DNA of 64,000 bases from Rhizobium sp. NLR16a (GCF_017948245.1 NZ_CP072869.1:62001-126000), one strand, 5' to 3'; numbered from the stretch's first letter, positions 45,320-55,168 are shown. Notes: generated by a model from the sequence alone, not told the origin. Translations and numbers: made by a program.

Positions 45320-46621
45320 TCACTTTGCAGCGAACTGGTTGGGGCTGAGGCGAAGTGCTGCGGCACGCCTATGTCCTTCGAGCCTTTCAGTTGCACTTTG
45401 ACGAGTAGCTGCCGGAGCAACTGCGGCGACCCCGCGTTCGTCAAGCCATTGATGGGTTGCTACCTTCACGTAGGAGCCCACCCAGAGGCCGCCCGTGTAG
45501 CGCCCCGCACCCATAGTCGGCAGAGTGTGATTCGTGCCACAGCATTTGTCGGAATAGACAACGCTGGCAAGGTCGCCAATGAAAATCGAGCCGTAGTTTC
45601 GAAGCTTCTTCGCGGTCGCGTGCGGGTCACGGGTGTGGACCTGCAAATGCTCGGTCGCAATGTGATCAGAGTAGGCGATCATTGTCTCTTCGTCTTCGAC
45701 GACAGTAATCTCGCCGTAGTGATTCCAAGCCACGCCTGCCACCGGAGCCGTCGGCAGGTTTTGCAGTTGTTTCTCGACTTCGATGAGAATTCCTTCAGCG
45801 AGATTGCGGTCGGTAGTAACGACACCAACTCGCGTACGAACATCGTGCTCGGCTTGGGCAAGCAGATCCGTGGCAATCGTGAATGCATTTGCCGTTTCAT
45901 CAGCGACGACAAAAATTTCGCTTGGCCCGGCGAGCTGGTCGATACCCACCTTGCCGAATACCTGGCGCTTCGCTTCGTTGACGAAGGCGTTGCCTGGACC
46001 GACAATCTTGTCGACCGCTGGGATCGTCTCAGTGCCATATGCCATGGCGGCGATGGCTTGCGCGCCACCAACGCGGAAGATTCGGTCGGCGCCGGCTAGA
46101 TGGCAACCCGCTATCATTGCAGGGTGAGCGTTGGGGGGCAGGCACGCAATGACTTGGTCGCAGCCCGCGACCTTAGCCGGCACGATTGTCATCACCGGAG
46201 CCGACAGAAGCGGGTAACGACCGCCGGGCACATAGCAGCCAACCGTTTCGATTGGGATCACACGGTGACCAAGGTGGAGACCGGGAAGGCTCTCGATTTC
46301 GAGTGGTAGAATGGTGCCGAGCTGCGCCTTAGCAAAGCGGCGCACGTTAGCAATTGCAAACTCGGTATCTTCGCGCGTCTGCGGCTCTAGATCGGCGACA
46401 ACTTTCAGCTTCTCCTCTTCTGTGACCTCGAAGCTCGTGACATCGACCTTGTCGAAAGCGATGGAATATTCGCGGATCGCTGCATCGCCACGCTCGCGGA
46501 CATTCGCAATAATATCCTTAACGGTGTTTTCAACCTGAGCCGTATCGGAAACGGCGTCTCGGACCGGTTGTTTGATCTGGATGAACTTGCTTTTCAGCGC
46601 ATCAAAACGCGGTGTCATCAA
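45320..46621 (-). CDS. HisD-family dehydrogenase (sulfopropanediol-dehydrogenase-like)
   Basis: The family oxidises an alcohol to an acid in two NAD-dependent steps. The 433-residue protein has VGCYVPGGRYPLLSAPVMTI, VDKIVGPGNAFVNEAKRQVF, IDQLAGPSEIFVVADETANA and DHIATEHLQVHTRDP, with the metal-binding residues of histidinol dehydrogenase. The segment SDKCCGTNHTLPTMGAGRYT and WVGSYVKVATHQ points to the HpsN-like branch, not biosynthetic HisD. No other his genes are nearby. It is divergent from the cupin regulator at 46803 and shares its 180-base promoter region, so it is probably under that regulator. The actual substrate is unknown. Confidence 0.8.
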   Translation of the reverse strand: MMTPRFDALKSKFIQIKQPVRDAVSDTAQVENTVKDIIANVRERGDAAIREYSIAFDKVDVTSFEVTEEEKLKVVADLEPQTREDTEFAIANVRRFAKAQLGTILPLEIESLPGLHLGHRVIPIETVGCYVPGGRYPLLSAPVMTIVPAKVAGCDQVIACLPPNAHPAMIAGCHLAGADRIFRVGGAQAIAAMAYGTETIPAVDKIVGPGNAFVNEAKRQVFGKVGIDQLAGPSEIFVVADETANAFTIATDLLAQAEHDVRTRVGVVTTDRNLAEGILIEVEKQLQNLPTAPVAGVAWNHYGEITVVEDEETMIAYSDHIATEHLQVHTRDPHATAKKLRNYGSIFIGDLASVVYSDKCCGTNHTLPTMGAGRYTGGLWVGSYVKVATHQWLDERGVAAVAPAATRQSATERLEGHRRAAALRLSPNQFAAK

Positions 46622-46802
46622 AACCTCCTAAATTGGGATGAGTAAGGCCAGCATCGGGCAGTCCGACCAGTCCGGCAATTGCAACTCCAAACGGTGTTCA
46701 GTATATTCACCGCACGTAGTCGCTATTTGGTCCTAAGGCTTCTTTTCAACGTGAGGAGTGTCATTATCATCCTCTTTTGAACATTGCGGGAGCAAGTGTC
46801 AC

Positions 46803-47351
46803 ATGCCCAAGATTGGGAGCAAGCTGCACGAACTGCGCCGTCGACGTAACTTGGGTGTCAGAGAGCTGGCCGCGCGTTCAGGGATTTCTCATTCAACCAT
46901 TTCGCTGATCGAACGTGACAAGATGAGCCCTTCGATCGATACACTCAGCGCAGTGCTTGAAGCCTTGGGTACGACAATGCCCGGTTTCTTTTCTGATTTA
47001 CAATCAACCCTGCCATATTCACCATTCTACACAGCGGCTGATCTAGCTGAGATTGGAAACGTTGATACGATTTCGTACCGCGTGATCGGACTGGACCACC
47101 CAAACAGACAGCTCCTGATGTTGCACGAGCGCTATGCGCCTGGTGCAGACACAGGGGAGGGGTTTTCACACGCGGCTCAGGAGGCTGGGATGGTGCTATC
47201 GGGGATGGTTGAAGTCACGGTTGGAGACAAAAAACGAGTGCTCAAGCCAGGCGACGGATATTATTTCGATAGCCGTCTTCCTCACCGCTTTCGCAACGTC
47301 GATGATGGACAGAGCGAAATTCTCAGCGCGATCACGCCGCCTACATATTGA
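46803..47351 (+). CDS. XRE-cupin transcription regulator (PuuR-like)
   Basis: The 182-residue protein joins an N-terminal XRE helix-turn-helix (LHELRRRRNLGVRELAARSG then ISHSTISLIERDKMSPSIDT) to a C-terminal cupin (EEAGMVLSGMVEVTVGDKK-like segment, LKPGDGYYFDSRLPHRFRNV). PuuR of E. coli, which controls putrescine use, has this design. The ATG at 46803 follows GGGAG. It is divergent from the HisD-like gene and directly upstream of a polyamine-type transporter operon, which makes it a good candidate for their local regulator. The inducer is unknown. Confidence 0.85.
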   Translation: MPKIGSKLHELRRRRNLGVRELAARSGISHSTISLIERDKMSPSIDTLSAVLEALGTTMPGFFSDLQSTLPYSPFYTAADLAEIGNVDTISYRVIGLDHPNRQLLMLHERYAPGADTGEGFSHAAQEAGMVLSGMVEVTVGDKKRVLKPGDGYYFDSRLPHRFRNVDDGQSEILSAITPPTY

Positions 47352-47578
47352 GCTAGCAGTGGTGAAGATAGTAACCAGATCGGTTAGACCTACTTCTCAA
47401 CCGCGTGGAACGTGCTTGTATGGGAGCAATCCACAACGCGAAGGCATCGGATCACGGTTCCATTACAGCCGGTATCAGGTGCAGGACGCTTTTTGAACAG
47501 GACGTCTCAAAGATTGTGGAAGAAAAATCTTAATGCTTCCGCCGATCGAGGCGAGTAGCACACAAGAGGGTGAACAAA

Positions 47579-48682
47579 ATGAACATTCTGATCAATCGCC
47601 GTCGTTTTATGCAAGCTTCTTCTGCAATCGCAGTCGGCGCTCTGGCTGCTCCCGCCGTCAGCGCGTCCGCGCAGGCAAGGGGCGAGCTCCGCGTGTTGAC
47701 CTACGGTGGACAACTTGGAAAAATTGTGATCGACGCTTACGCAAAGCCGTTCGAGGCCGAAACGGGTATCACTGTAATACCGGTTACGCAAGACTTTGAG
47801 CTCGCTCAGCTTGAGTTGATGCAGAAGACCAACAGTATCAGCATTGACGTGGGTCCGATGGGGAGTGGAGCGGCGCTTCAGGCTGACAAAAAAGGCTACC
47901 TTGAAAAGATTGACTACTCCATGTTCAGAAAGGAGGATGTCGAAGGGCTCCTGCCAACTGTAAAGCAGGATTTTGGCGTCGGCTTCTTCTTCTACTCGCT
48001 CAATCTGGTCTACAATACCAAAAAATATCCTGCTGATAAGCCGCGCCCCAGCAATTGGGCGGAATTCTGGGACGTCCAGAAATTTCCGGGCGTGCGCTAT
48101 ATGGTTTCAGGACAATATGGAAACGAGGGCCCTTGGGAAGAAGCCCTTCTGGCAGACGGTGTTTCACCAGACAAACTTTACCCCATGGACATCGATCGCA
48201 TTTTCGCCAGCTTGGACAAGATCAAGCCTCACGTTCGCAAATGGTGGACCTCTGGGTCGGAGATTCAGCAAGTCATGCTCAGTGGCTCTGGCGACTTGAT
48301 GCAAGCCTACGATGGCAGGGCAGCACATTCCATCGCCCAAGGCGCCGCGCTTGAGATGAGCCGCAGCCAAGCGAAACTGACATGTGATTATTGGGTAATC
48401 CCAAAAAATGCGGCGAACGCGCAGAACGCACAGAAGTTCGTCGAATTTGTCTCCCGCGCTGAGAATCAAGCGAACTTCGCTAAGCTCTACCCTGAGGGCC
48501 CGACCAACAAGAACGCGTTCAAGTTGCTGACAGAGGAAATCGGGCTCACGCTTCCCAGCCATCCCAGCAACGTCCAAAAAGCGATTCTATTGAACGGTCC
48601 GTGGTATTCTGAGGTGGGCTCCGACGGGCTTTCGAACATGCAGCAACTCGTACAGCGCTGGAGCGAATGGGTCCTTCGCTGA
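47579..48682 (+). CDS. Periplasmic binding protein of a polyamine-type ABC transporter
   Basis: The 367-residue product is a PotD/PotF-like solute-binding protein (SBP family 1/8). It has a twin-arginine-type signal, NRRRFMQASSAIAVGALAAP, then ELRVLTYGGQLGKIVIDAYA and QLELMQKTNSISIDVGPMGS. ATG 47579 is chosen because AGAGGG lies nine bases before it. It is followed at 48761 by its ATPase and at 49879 by a fused permease. The real ligand may be a cationic or amino-acid-like compound, not necessarily a polyamine. Confidence 0.85.
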   Translation: MNILINRRRFMQASSAIAVGALAAPAVSASAQARGELRVLTYGGQLGKIVIDAYAKPFEAETGITVIPVTQDFELAQLELMQKTNSISIDVGPMGSGAALQADKKGYLEKIDYSMFRKEDVEGLLPTVKQDFGVGFFFYSLNLVYNTKKYPADKPRPSNWAEFWDVQKFPGVRYMVSGQYGNEGPWEEALLADGVSPDKLYPMDIDRIFASLDKIKPHVRKWWTSGSEIQQVMLSGSGDLMQAYDGRAAHSIAQGAALEMSRSQAKLTCDYWVIPKNAANAQNAQKFVEFVSRAENQANFAKLYPEGPTNKNAFKLLTEEIGLTLPSHPSNVQKAILLNGPWYSEVGSDGLSNMQQLVQRWSEWVLR

Positions 48683-48760
48683 GTCTGTCGCCAATAGGCT
48701 CTGCAAGTGCCTTTGCGTTATGGCCACCGTGTTCTCGCTCACGTTTAGAAGGATAGCGTC

Positions 48761-49882
48761 ATGACACCTCCCGCTACATTACGCTCGGACGCCGCGCCTC
48801 CATTGAGGCTGGCGGACCACACAAATATCGAGGATCAGAGCTTGGAAAGCAGCAGTTCCGCTCAGATAGAGTTTCGCGACGTCACCAAGATGTACGGTCC
48901 TATTGCTGCGGTTAGTCAACTCTCACTTTCCATTCGTTGCGGTGAGTTTCTCACCATTCTTGGTCCCAGTGGTTCCGGAAAAACCACGGCTCTTATGATG
49001 CTGGCCGGATTTGAATCGCCGACCAAAGGTGACATTCTAATCTCCGGGAAGTCGGTGGCGGCCGTGCCTTCGTACCGACGAGATCAAGGGATCGTCTTTC
49101 AAAGCTACGCGCTTTTTCCCCACCTCACGGTACGACGGAACCTGGAATTCCCGCTTGAAATGCGGGGCGTTAACGCCAGAGATCGCATGTCGCGTGTCGA
49201 CCGGATGCTAAAGCGCGTCCATCTCGAAGCTTTCGGTGAACGAATGCCTTCGCAACTAAGCGGTGGACAGCAGCAGAGGGTGGCGTTGGCGCGGGCTCTG
49301 ATCGCTGATGCCCCGATTCTCTTATTGGACGAACCGCTCGGAGCGCTTGACAGGAACCTTCGTGAGCAGATGCAAGGCGAGATCAAAGCTCTCCATCGCG
49401 AGTTTGGGAAGACGACAATTTGCGTAACGCACGATCAGGAGGAAGCTCTGACGCTCTCCGATCGGATCGTCGTTATGCGAGGCGGCCGGATCGAACAATT
49501 AGATACACCTGAAGCGCTCTACGACCGCCCCGCAACGCGCTTTGTCGCGAATTTCCTCGGTGAGGCGAACATGTTGGATAGTCCTGAATTCGGTTTCGAG
49601 AAAGAGGCCAATCCTGGGACTGTGCCAATGATTAGGCCCGAACGCGTTCGGATCGCTGCGGAGCGCGCCACGCCGCTTTCAGATCGAGACAAGCGATGTG
49701 TGGCCATCGGTACTGTTGAAGACATGATTTATGCCGGTCCGCTGAGAAAATATCAGGTACGGGTCGGCACTATTCTGCTTGTTGTGCGGGAACATGTTGC
49801 GTCTGCTCAGGAAACTTTCCGGCTTGGCGATACCGTCCGACTTGATTGGCTGCGCGTTGACGTCCGATCGCTGGGCGAATGA
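48761..49882 (+). CDS. ABC transporter ATP-binding protein (PotA-like)
   Basis: The 373-residue ATPase has the Walker A loop GPSGSGKT (residues 68-75), signature LSGGQQQRVALARALI, Walker B ILLLDEPLGALD, the switch histidine in ICVTHDQEEALTLSDRIVVM and a C-terminal TOBE domain (MIRPERVRIAAERATPLSDR). It overlaps the permease gene by four bases. GAAGGATAG precedes the ATG. It powers import of the binding protein's ligand. Confidence 0.93.
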   Translation: MTPPATLRSDAAPPLRLADHTNIEDQSLESSSSAQIEFRDVTKMYGPIAAVSQLSLSIRCGEFLTILGPSGSGKTTALMMLAGFESPTKGDILISGKSVAAVPSYRRDQGIVFQSYALFPHLTVRRNLEFPLEMRGVNARDRMSRVDRMLKRVHLEAFGERMPSQLSGGQQQRVALARALIADAPILLLDEPLGALDRNLREQMQGEIKALHREFGKTTICVTHDQEEALTLSDRIVVMRGGRIEQLDTPEALYDRPATRFVANFLGEANMLDSPEFGFEKEANPGTVPMIRPERVRIAAERATPLSDRDKRCVAIGTVEDMIYAGPLRKYQVRVGTILLVVREHVASAQETFRLGDTVRLDWLRVDVRSLGE

Positions 49883-51672
49883 AGCTGAGGGTCAAAGGCA
49901 TGCAACGACTTCAGAGACTGGTACAAGCGCCATTCACCTTGGTATTCCCGGCTCTTGTCATACTCCTCGCGGTGTTTGGGATACCGACAATACAGCTGTT
50001 TCTAGAGAGCGTTAACGCACCCAACTTCAGCCTTCAGAACTACACGTCCTTCCTAGGACAGTACGCCAATATCAAGGTGCTTTTCCAGACGCTGGAGATC
50101 AGTGCGATCGTCACCCTCGTTTGCCTTCTGATCGGTTACCCGACGGCTTATCTCATCTCAACGGCTGGAAAACGGGCGCGCATAGTTCTCGTGGTGCTGG
50201 TCGTCATTCCTTATCTCACTAGCGCGCTGGCCCGTACATACTCCTGGATCGTCATTCTTGGCGACAATGGCTTAATCAACAGTATCCTTATGGATGTTGG
50301 TCTTATCTCCAACCCGAAGCCTCTCATCTACAATCGTATTGCAGTCTATATCGGGATGGTCCACATCATGCTGCCAATGATGATCCTTCCACTTGTCAGC
50401 GTGATGATGGGAATCAATACATCGCTAATTGCTGCCGCAAAAAGCATGGGCGCGAGAAAGTCCACGGCGTTCTGGCGGGTGTACTTTCCCTTGAGCATAT
50501 CTGGCGTACGCAGCGGATCGCTGCTGGTGTTTGTCATCTGCCTCGGTTTCTACATAACGCCGGCGGCGTTGGGCGGCCTGGGCGATGCGATGCTTTCGAC
50601 CTTCATCGCGTCCCAGGTGGCCACTGGCTTCAACATGGGTTCTGTAAGCGCGTCATCGTTCGTGCTTCTAGCAATCACCATCGTCCTGCTGTCGATTTTT
50701 GGCCTTAACCTCTCAGGAGGGCAAGATCCCGCACCGAAAGTCAGAAAGAGATGGCCGGAGCGTGCTGGGATCCTTCAAATGATCCGTACTTATTTGAACG
50801 AGCTCTCTGTCGCCTCCAGAGCCAAGCGATGGCCCGTGGAATTGTATCAGGCCACGGATGACCTGGGTTTGTCCTGCTTTGCTGCACCAGCGTTCCTAAC
50901 GATCGTGATTTTGTTCCTGCTATTTCCGGAGATCGTCGTCATCGTCATGTCCTTCAGCGATGGTGCGACATTGCAGTTTCCGCCGACCGCGCTGTCGCTG
51001 CGGTGGTATGTATCGTTCTTCAGCGACTTTTCCTGGTACGGGGCCGCTTGGGTAAGCGTCAAGATCGGCCTGTGGGTCACTTTCTTGTCAACGATAGTCG
51101 GAACGCTAGCAGCCTACGGACTTAGCCGCGTAAGGTCCGATTTACGCAGCACCATCACCATGGTTGTCCTGACGCCGATCACCATTCCGGTTATCGTTGT
51201 TGCCGTCGCCAGCTACTTCGGCTTAGCCAATCTTGGCCTTATCGGCACAGAGACTGGGATCATTCTAGCACATGCAATCGGAGCAATTAGCTACGTGGTC
51301 GTCATCGTGGCGGCAACGCTTGCCAACTTTGACAGGCGGCTTGAGCAAGCTGCACTGAGCATGGGCGCTCGGCCTTTGAAGACGTTCATAAGAGTTACGC
51401 TACCGCTTATCCGGCCGGGCATCCTTGGCGGCGCCCTGTTCGCCTTCATCCATTCATTTGATGAGGTCGTTTCTACATCACTAGTGAGTGGTTACTCGGT
51501 CCGAACTTTACCGCTGAAAATGTGGGAGAATATCCGCAACGAGATCGATCCCACCGTTGCGGCTGTTGCATCGCTGCTCACGCTTTTGCCGATACTGTGG
51601 ATGATCGTCCTTTATGTCACTTGGTGGAGGGCCCGAGCACCGTTGGGTGCGCCGTTAGATGTCCAAGCTTAG
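49879..51672 (+). CDS. Fused ABC transporter permease (PotB and PotC in one chain)
   Basis: The 597-residue protein holds both membrane subunits. The first half (about 15-290) has ARTYSWIVILGDNGLINSIL and the EAA-type loop AAAKSMGARKSTAFWRVYFP; the second half (about 330-590) has a second permease domain with EQAALSMGARPLKTFIRVTL. Polyamine-type systems usually have two separate proteins, so this is a fusion. Its ATG overlaps the ATPase stop (ATGA). It ends just before the 51893 gene. Confidence 0.9.
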   Translation: MKLRVKGMQRLQRLVQAPFTLVFPALVILLAVFGIPTIQLFLESVNAPNFSLQNYTSFLGQYANIKVLFQTLEISAIVTLVCLLIGYPTAYLISTAGKRARIVLVVLVVIPYLTSALARTYSWIVILGDNGLINSILMDVGLISNPKPLIYNRIAVYIGMVHIMLPMMILPLVSVMMGINTSLIAAAKSMGARKSTAFWRVYFPLSISGVRSGSLLVFVICLGFYITPAALGGLGDAMLSTFIASQVATGFNMGSVSASSFVLLAITIVLLSIFGLNLSGGQDPAPKVRKRWPERAGILQMIRTYLNELSVASRAKRWPVELYQATDDLGLSCFAAPAFLTIVILFLLFPEIVVIVMSFSDGATLQFPPTALSLRWYVSFFSDFSWYGAAWVSVKIGLWVTFLSTIVGTLAAYGLSRVRSDLRSTITMVVLTPITIPVIVVAVASYFGLANLGLIGTETGIILAHAIGAISYVVVIVAATLANFDRRLEQAALSMGARPLKTFIRVTLPLIRPGILGGALFAFIHSFDEVVSTSLVSGYSVRTLPLKMWENIRNEIDPTVAAVASLLTLLPILWMIVLYVTWWRARAPLGAPLDVQA

Positions 51673-51892
51673 AGGGAAGCTGTGTATGTCTGCTTTTGCA
51701 TGGCATCGCGAGTGCAGCGCAACCGCGAGTATCCTCGCGAAGTCTCATCGGACCTTTGGCGTTATGTCGGACTTCTGGGCTCAGCACCGAGAGCTTGAGC
51801 GATGGTGATCAACACGAGGCGGCCGGACTATTTCTTTTTGAGGCTCAAGAGGCGATTAACTGGCGGGTGACCCCCATGATTGTGAGGAAAAT

Positions 51893-52648
51893 ATGAAAGG
51901 TATTGGCTTGGTTACTCTCTCTACCGATCCAGTAGGCGAAGATGCGTTCAAAGCTGCCATGGCGGGCGCTCCGTTGCGCGTTTTCACCACGCGGACTGGC
52001 TACGATGAGGAAAATCATGAGGAAGGCGGCTTCATACCGAGACCGGATTGGCCAGTGCTCCTGGCTACCTTGCCGCCTGACGATCTGGTCGATGTGATCG
52101 TCTTTCTCTGCACCTCGGCGACAATAGCACTTGGAAACGATGAACTCGTTCATCGCCTGAGTTCAGGGCGTCCCGGTCTTCAATATACTTCACCGGGCAT
52201 GGCTGCGGTCGCAATGATGCAAGAGTTCAATATTAAGCGGATCGTCTTGCTCACACCCTACGGACCCGCTCTGCACAATGCCTTTGCACCCTATCTAGCT
52301 CGCTACGGAATTGAGGTCGTCGCCGATCTTTCTCTCGCGCATTCTATGAACCTGGTAACCGACGACGATATTGGTCGCGTGCCGGTCAATCGGATACAAG
52401 CAGAATTGAGCCAACTCCTAGGGAATGCACAGCCAGTAGACGCGGCCTTCGTATCTTGCGCGGCCTTCACGGTAAAGCCATCTGACTTGGTGGAGATGAC
52501 TAGGGCGCTTGGATGTCCGGTGTTGGCTAGCGTGCATTCCACAGCATGGCATGTTCTGGACCTCGTAGGCGAGCATGACCTCAGGGATAAGTTCGCTCTG
52601 GACCTTGGGCTGCAACGCGTGTCTCAACCAATGAATTCGATTTCATGA
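51893..52648 (+). CDS. Asp/Glu-racemase-fold enzyme (EutA/maleate-isomerase-like)
   Basis: The 251-residue protein has the two catalytic cysteines of the superfamily: Cys73 in VIVFLCTSATIALGNDELVH and Cys189 in AAFVSCAAFTVKPSDLVEMT, with the typical segment GLQYTSPGMAAVAMMQEFNI. Relatives include maleate isomerase, arylmalonate decarboxylase and EutA of ectoine use. It overlaps the next gene by four bases. The ATG follows GAGGAAAAT. It may isomerise or decarboxylate a breakdown product; the reaction is not predictable from this sequence. Confidence 0.8.
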   Translation: MKGIGLVTLSTDPVGEDAFKAAMAGAPLRVFTTRTGYDEENHEEGGFIPRPDWPVLLATLPPDDLVDVIVFLCTSATIALGNDELVHRLSSGRPGLQYTSPGMAAVAMMQEFNIKRIVLLTPYGPALHNAFAPYLARYGIEVVADLSLAHSMNLVTDDDIGRVPVNRIQAELSQLLGNAQPVDAAFVSCAAFTVKPSDLVEMTRALGCPVLASVHSTAWHVLDLVGEHDLRDKFALDLGLQRVSQPMNSIS

Positions 52649-53838
52649 CCCGTAGCCCGACAGTGCTCACGAACGATCTGCTCTCCCGTGAGGAGCGTGA
52701 AGCCGTTATCGAAATGCGGCATGCAATGCATCGCGAACCAGAGTTATCAAACCAGGAGACTAAAACGCAGAAGCGGATCATCGAAGCGTTGAGGCGATTT
52801 GGACTGGATGGAGCTAAGACGTTTCACAATACCGGTGTCTATGTCGATATTGAAGGCCTGGCTCCCGGCCCAATACGTTCGATCGCCTTGCGAGGCGACA
52901 TAGACGCGCTGCCCATTCACGAAAGTCGTGACGATCTTCCCTATCAGTCGCAAACCCCAGGCGTTATGCACGCGTGTGGGCATGACATGCATGCCTCGAT
53001 CGCACTTGGAACGGCTTTGGCGTTTCACCGGATGCGACAGAGCTTCTCCGGCAAATTGCGAGTGATTTTTCAGCCCGCGGAAGAGGCAGAGCCGCTCGGC
53101 GGACGGAGTGTCGCGGAAGAGGGGTTGTTGGTCGGGTTCGACGCCGCGGTCGGTTTTCATGTCGACACCGATATTCCTGCAGGATCCTTTGGCGCCTGTG
53201 CCGGCGCAGTGACAAAATCCTCTGAACAATTCGAGCTGAATATCATCGGCACAATGGCGCATGGCGCGGAGTCATACGCGGGCGTTGACGCCATCACAAT
53301 AGCGGGGGCCTTCATCAACGAGGTTCAAAAGGTAGTGTCACGCGAGATGCCCGTCGATGACGGGGCAATCATCACCATTGGCACCATTCACGGGGGTGAG
53401 GCTACGAATATCATCTGCCCTTCAGTTGTTATGACAGGAACGATCCGGACCAGCAGTCCTGAGCGGCGGAACCTCTTGATCCAGAGGGTTCGTGAGGTCG
53501 CCGAGGGTGTGGCTGCTACGCACCGCGGCCGGGTGGAATTCAGCTGTCAGTCCGGCGAACCTGCCGTCGTCAATGACGCAGGGATGGTCGAGCGTTTTCG
53601 TCAGATCGTCATCCGATCCGCCGGAGAAGATAAATATTTGCAGGTAAAACCGAGCTCTGGCAGCGATGACTTCGGTTTTTACTCTGGTTGCGTACCCTCG
53701 GTCTACTTTCAGTTTGGTAGCAGAGAGCCTGGAAATGAAACGGGGGTACACACGCCGACCTTCGGAGCATCGGACAAAATCCTCATTCCTACCGCCGAGC
53801 TTGCCATCCAATATTGTTGGGAGCTCCTGCATGATTGA
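52645..53838 (+). CDS. M20-family amidohydrolase
   Basis: M20 amidohydrolases remove acyl groups from amino acids (hippurate or N-acetyl-diaminobutyrate type). The 397-residue protein has the metal-binding MHACGHDMHASIALGTALAF, RVIFQPAEEAEPLGGRSVAE, the dimer domain (FELNIIGTMAHGAESYAGVD) and the end segment SGSDDFGFYSGCVPSVYFQF. All five expected metal ligands can be traced. It starts in the stop codon of the preceding gene. It is followed at 53999 by an M24 enzyme; the pair is like those that open and deacylate modified amino acids. Confidence 0.9.
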   Translation: MTRSPTVLTNDLLSREEREAVIEMRHAMHREPELSNQETKTQKRIIEALRRFGLDGAKTFHNTGVYVDIEGLAPGPIRSIALRGDIDALPIHESRDDLPYQSQTPGVMHACGHDMHASIALGTALAFHRMRQSFSGKLRVIFQPAEEAEPLGGRSVAEEGLLVGFDAAVGFHVDTDIPAGSFGACAGAVTKSSEQFELNIIGTMAHGAESYAGVDAITIAGAFINEVQKVVSREMPVDDGAIITIGTIHGGEATNIICPSVVMTGTIRTSSPERRNLLIQRVREVAEGVAATHRGRVEFSCQSGEPAVVNDAGMVERFRQIVIRSAGEDKYLQVKPSSGSDDFGFYSGCVPSVYFQFGSREPGNETGVHTPTFGASDKILIPTAELAIQYCWELLHD

Positions 53839-53998
53839 CTGCTCTGACAAACCGACGACGCGGAGATGCGTCGCGCGCTCTGTGAGGAAGCATTCAAGCG
53901 ATCCTCAAAATGCTCAGCAGAGAGTCAGCCGCTTCCGGTGCTACATCGCACCGGAAGAAGAATTCAAACCATCCAGAATCTAAGAAAAGGTTGATGTC

Positions 53999-55168
53999 AT
54001 GGCAATGCCACAGGGACCGCAGGTTTTTCCACGAAGCGAGTATTTGAGGCGCTTAGCTGCCGTAAAAGCCGAAATGGTGCGGCGCGAAATCAGTGCTCTG
54101 ATGGTGGTCGTGCCTGCCAACATCACCTACCTCACTGGCTACACCGCCAAGTCCGGCTATGTGCCACAAGGTCTAATCGTCGCGCTCAACAATGAGGAAC
54201 CAACCTTCATCACACGCCGCATGGACGCGCCAGCTGCGATACATCAAATGTTTGTCGATCGCAGCGGGGTTATAGGCTACCCCGAGAGCCTCATCGCAAA
54301 TCCTGAAAAAGATGGCTGGGATGCGCTCATCGACCACTTGCTGGAAGCTGGGTTCGGAGAGGCCAATATCGGGATCGAAGAACAAAGCCTATCAACTCGG
54401 ACGGTTGAAAAATTCCGTGCACGGGTGCCAGCAGCGAAAATCGTGGATTTTAGCAATACCGTTTGCTGGATCCGCGGGATCAAATCCGATTTGGAAATCG
54501 CGCTCATGCGCGAAGCGGCGGCTATCGCTGATGCGGGGATGTTGCGCGCAGCCGAGGTAATCCGTCCGGGTGTCAGTGAGGCTGACGCCGCAGCAGAAAC
54601 TATTGCGCAGCTTGTTAGAGGGACGGGAGGTAAGCACGGCACCGATGCGGCTGGCTTCACTCTTTGTGCTTCGCCGCGAACATCGACTGCACATATCTCA
54701 TGGGCGGAAGATCATTTCCGAGATGGTTCGCAGATCAATATCGAACTCGCTGGGGTTCGACATGGTTATACTTCAGCCCTGATGCGAACATTTTCGATCG
54801 GCAAGCCGTCTGATCTTTTGCAGCGACTCCATGAAGGGGAGGTGGCGGGCCTTGAGGCTGCTCTCGCTGCTGTGAAACCAGGCGCGACCTGTGGGGACGT
54901 TGCCACCGCGTTCAACGAAACGTTGGGAAGATTCGGTTTTGAGAAGGAATCCCGATGTGGCTATGCCATCGGCATTGACTGGACCGAACCGACAGCGAGC
55001 TTTAAGGTTGGAGATCCCACTATCTTGAAGCCGAACATGACGTTTCACCTGATGTTGGGTAACTGGATTGGCGAAGATCTCGGTTACGCAATCAGCGAAA
55101 CACTTCGGGTTACGGATTCTGGCGCTGAAACGTTCAGCACCCTGCCACGAGAGATCTTCCAGATCTAG
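53999..55168 (+). CDS. M24-family hydrolase (DoeA/creatinase-like)
   Basis: The 389-residue protein has the creatinase-type N-terminal domain (VVVPANITYLTGYTAKSGYV) and the pita-bread catalytic domain (IKSDLEIALMREAAAIADAG, INIELAGVRHGYTSALMRTF, CGYAIGIDWTEPTASFKVGD). DoeA/EutD enzymes, which open the ectoine ring, share GYAIG-D-W-EPT. The metal ligands are only partly conserved, as in non-peptidase members. With the EutA-like and M20 genes it suggests use of a cyclic or amidated amino acid. The exact substrate is inferred only. Confidence 0.78.
   Translation: MAMPQGPQVFPRSEYLRRLAAVKAEMVRREISALMVVVPANITYLTGYTAKSGYVPQGLIVALNNEEPTFITRRMDAPAAIHQMFVDRSGVIGYPESLIANPEKDGWDALIDHLLEAGFGEANIGIEEQSLSTRTVEKFRARVPAAKIVDFSNTVCWIRGIKSDLEIALMREAAAIADAGMLRAAEVIRPGVSEADAAAETIAQLVRGTGGKHGTDAAGFTLCASPRTSTAHISWAEDHFRDGSQINIELAGVRHGYTSALMRTFSIGKPSDLLQRLHEGEVAGLEAALAAVKPGATCGDVATAFNETLGRFGFEKESRCGYAIGIDWTEPTASFKVGDPTILKPNMTFHLMLGNWIGEDLGYAISETLRVTDSGAETFSTLPREIFQI

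Noticed and set aside
45320..46621. Biosynthetic histidinol dehydrogenase HisD
   Set aside because: No other histidine genes are near and the segment CCGTNHTLPT is of the HpsN-like branch.
46693..46711. Possible operator GGTG...CACC in the divergent region before the cupin regulator
   Set aside because: The arms are only four bases, too short to support a site.
54277..54660. Antisense open frame within the M24 gene
   Set aside because: The alanine/serine-rich composition is typical of a shadow frame, and the M24 protein is complete.
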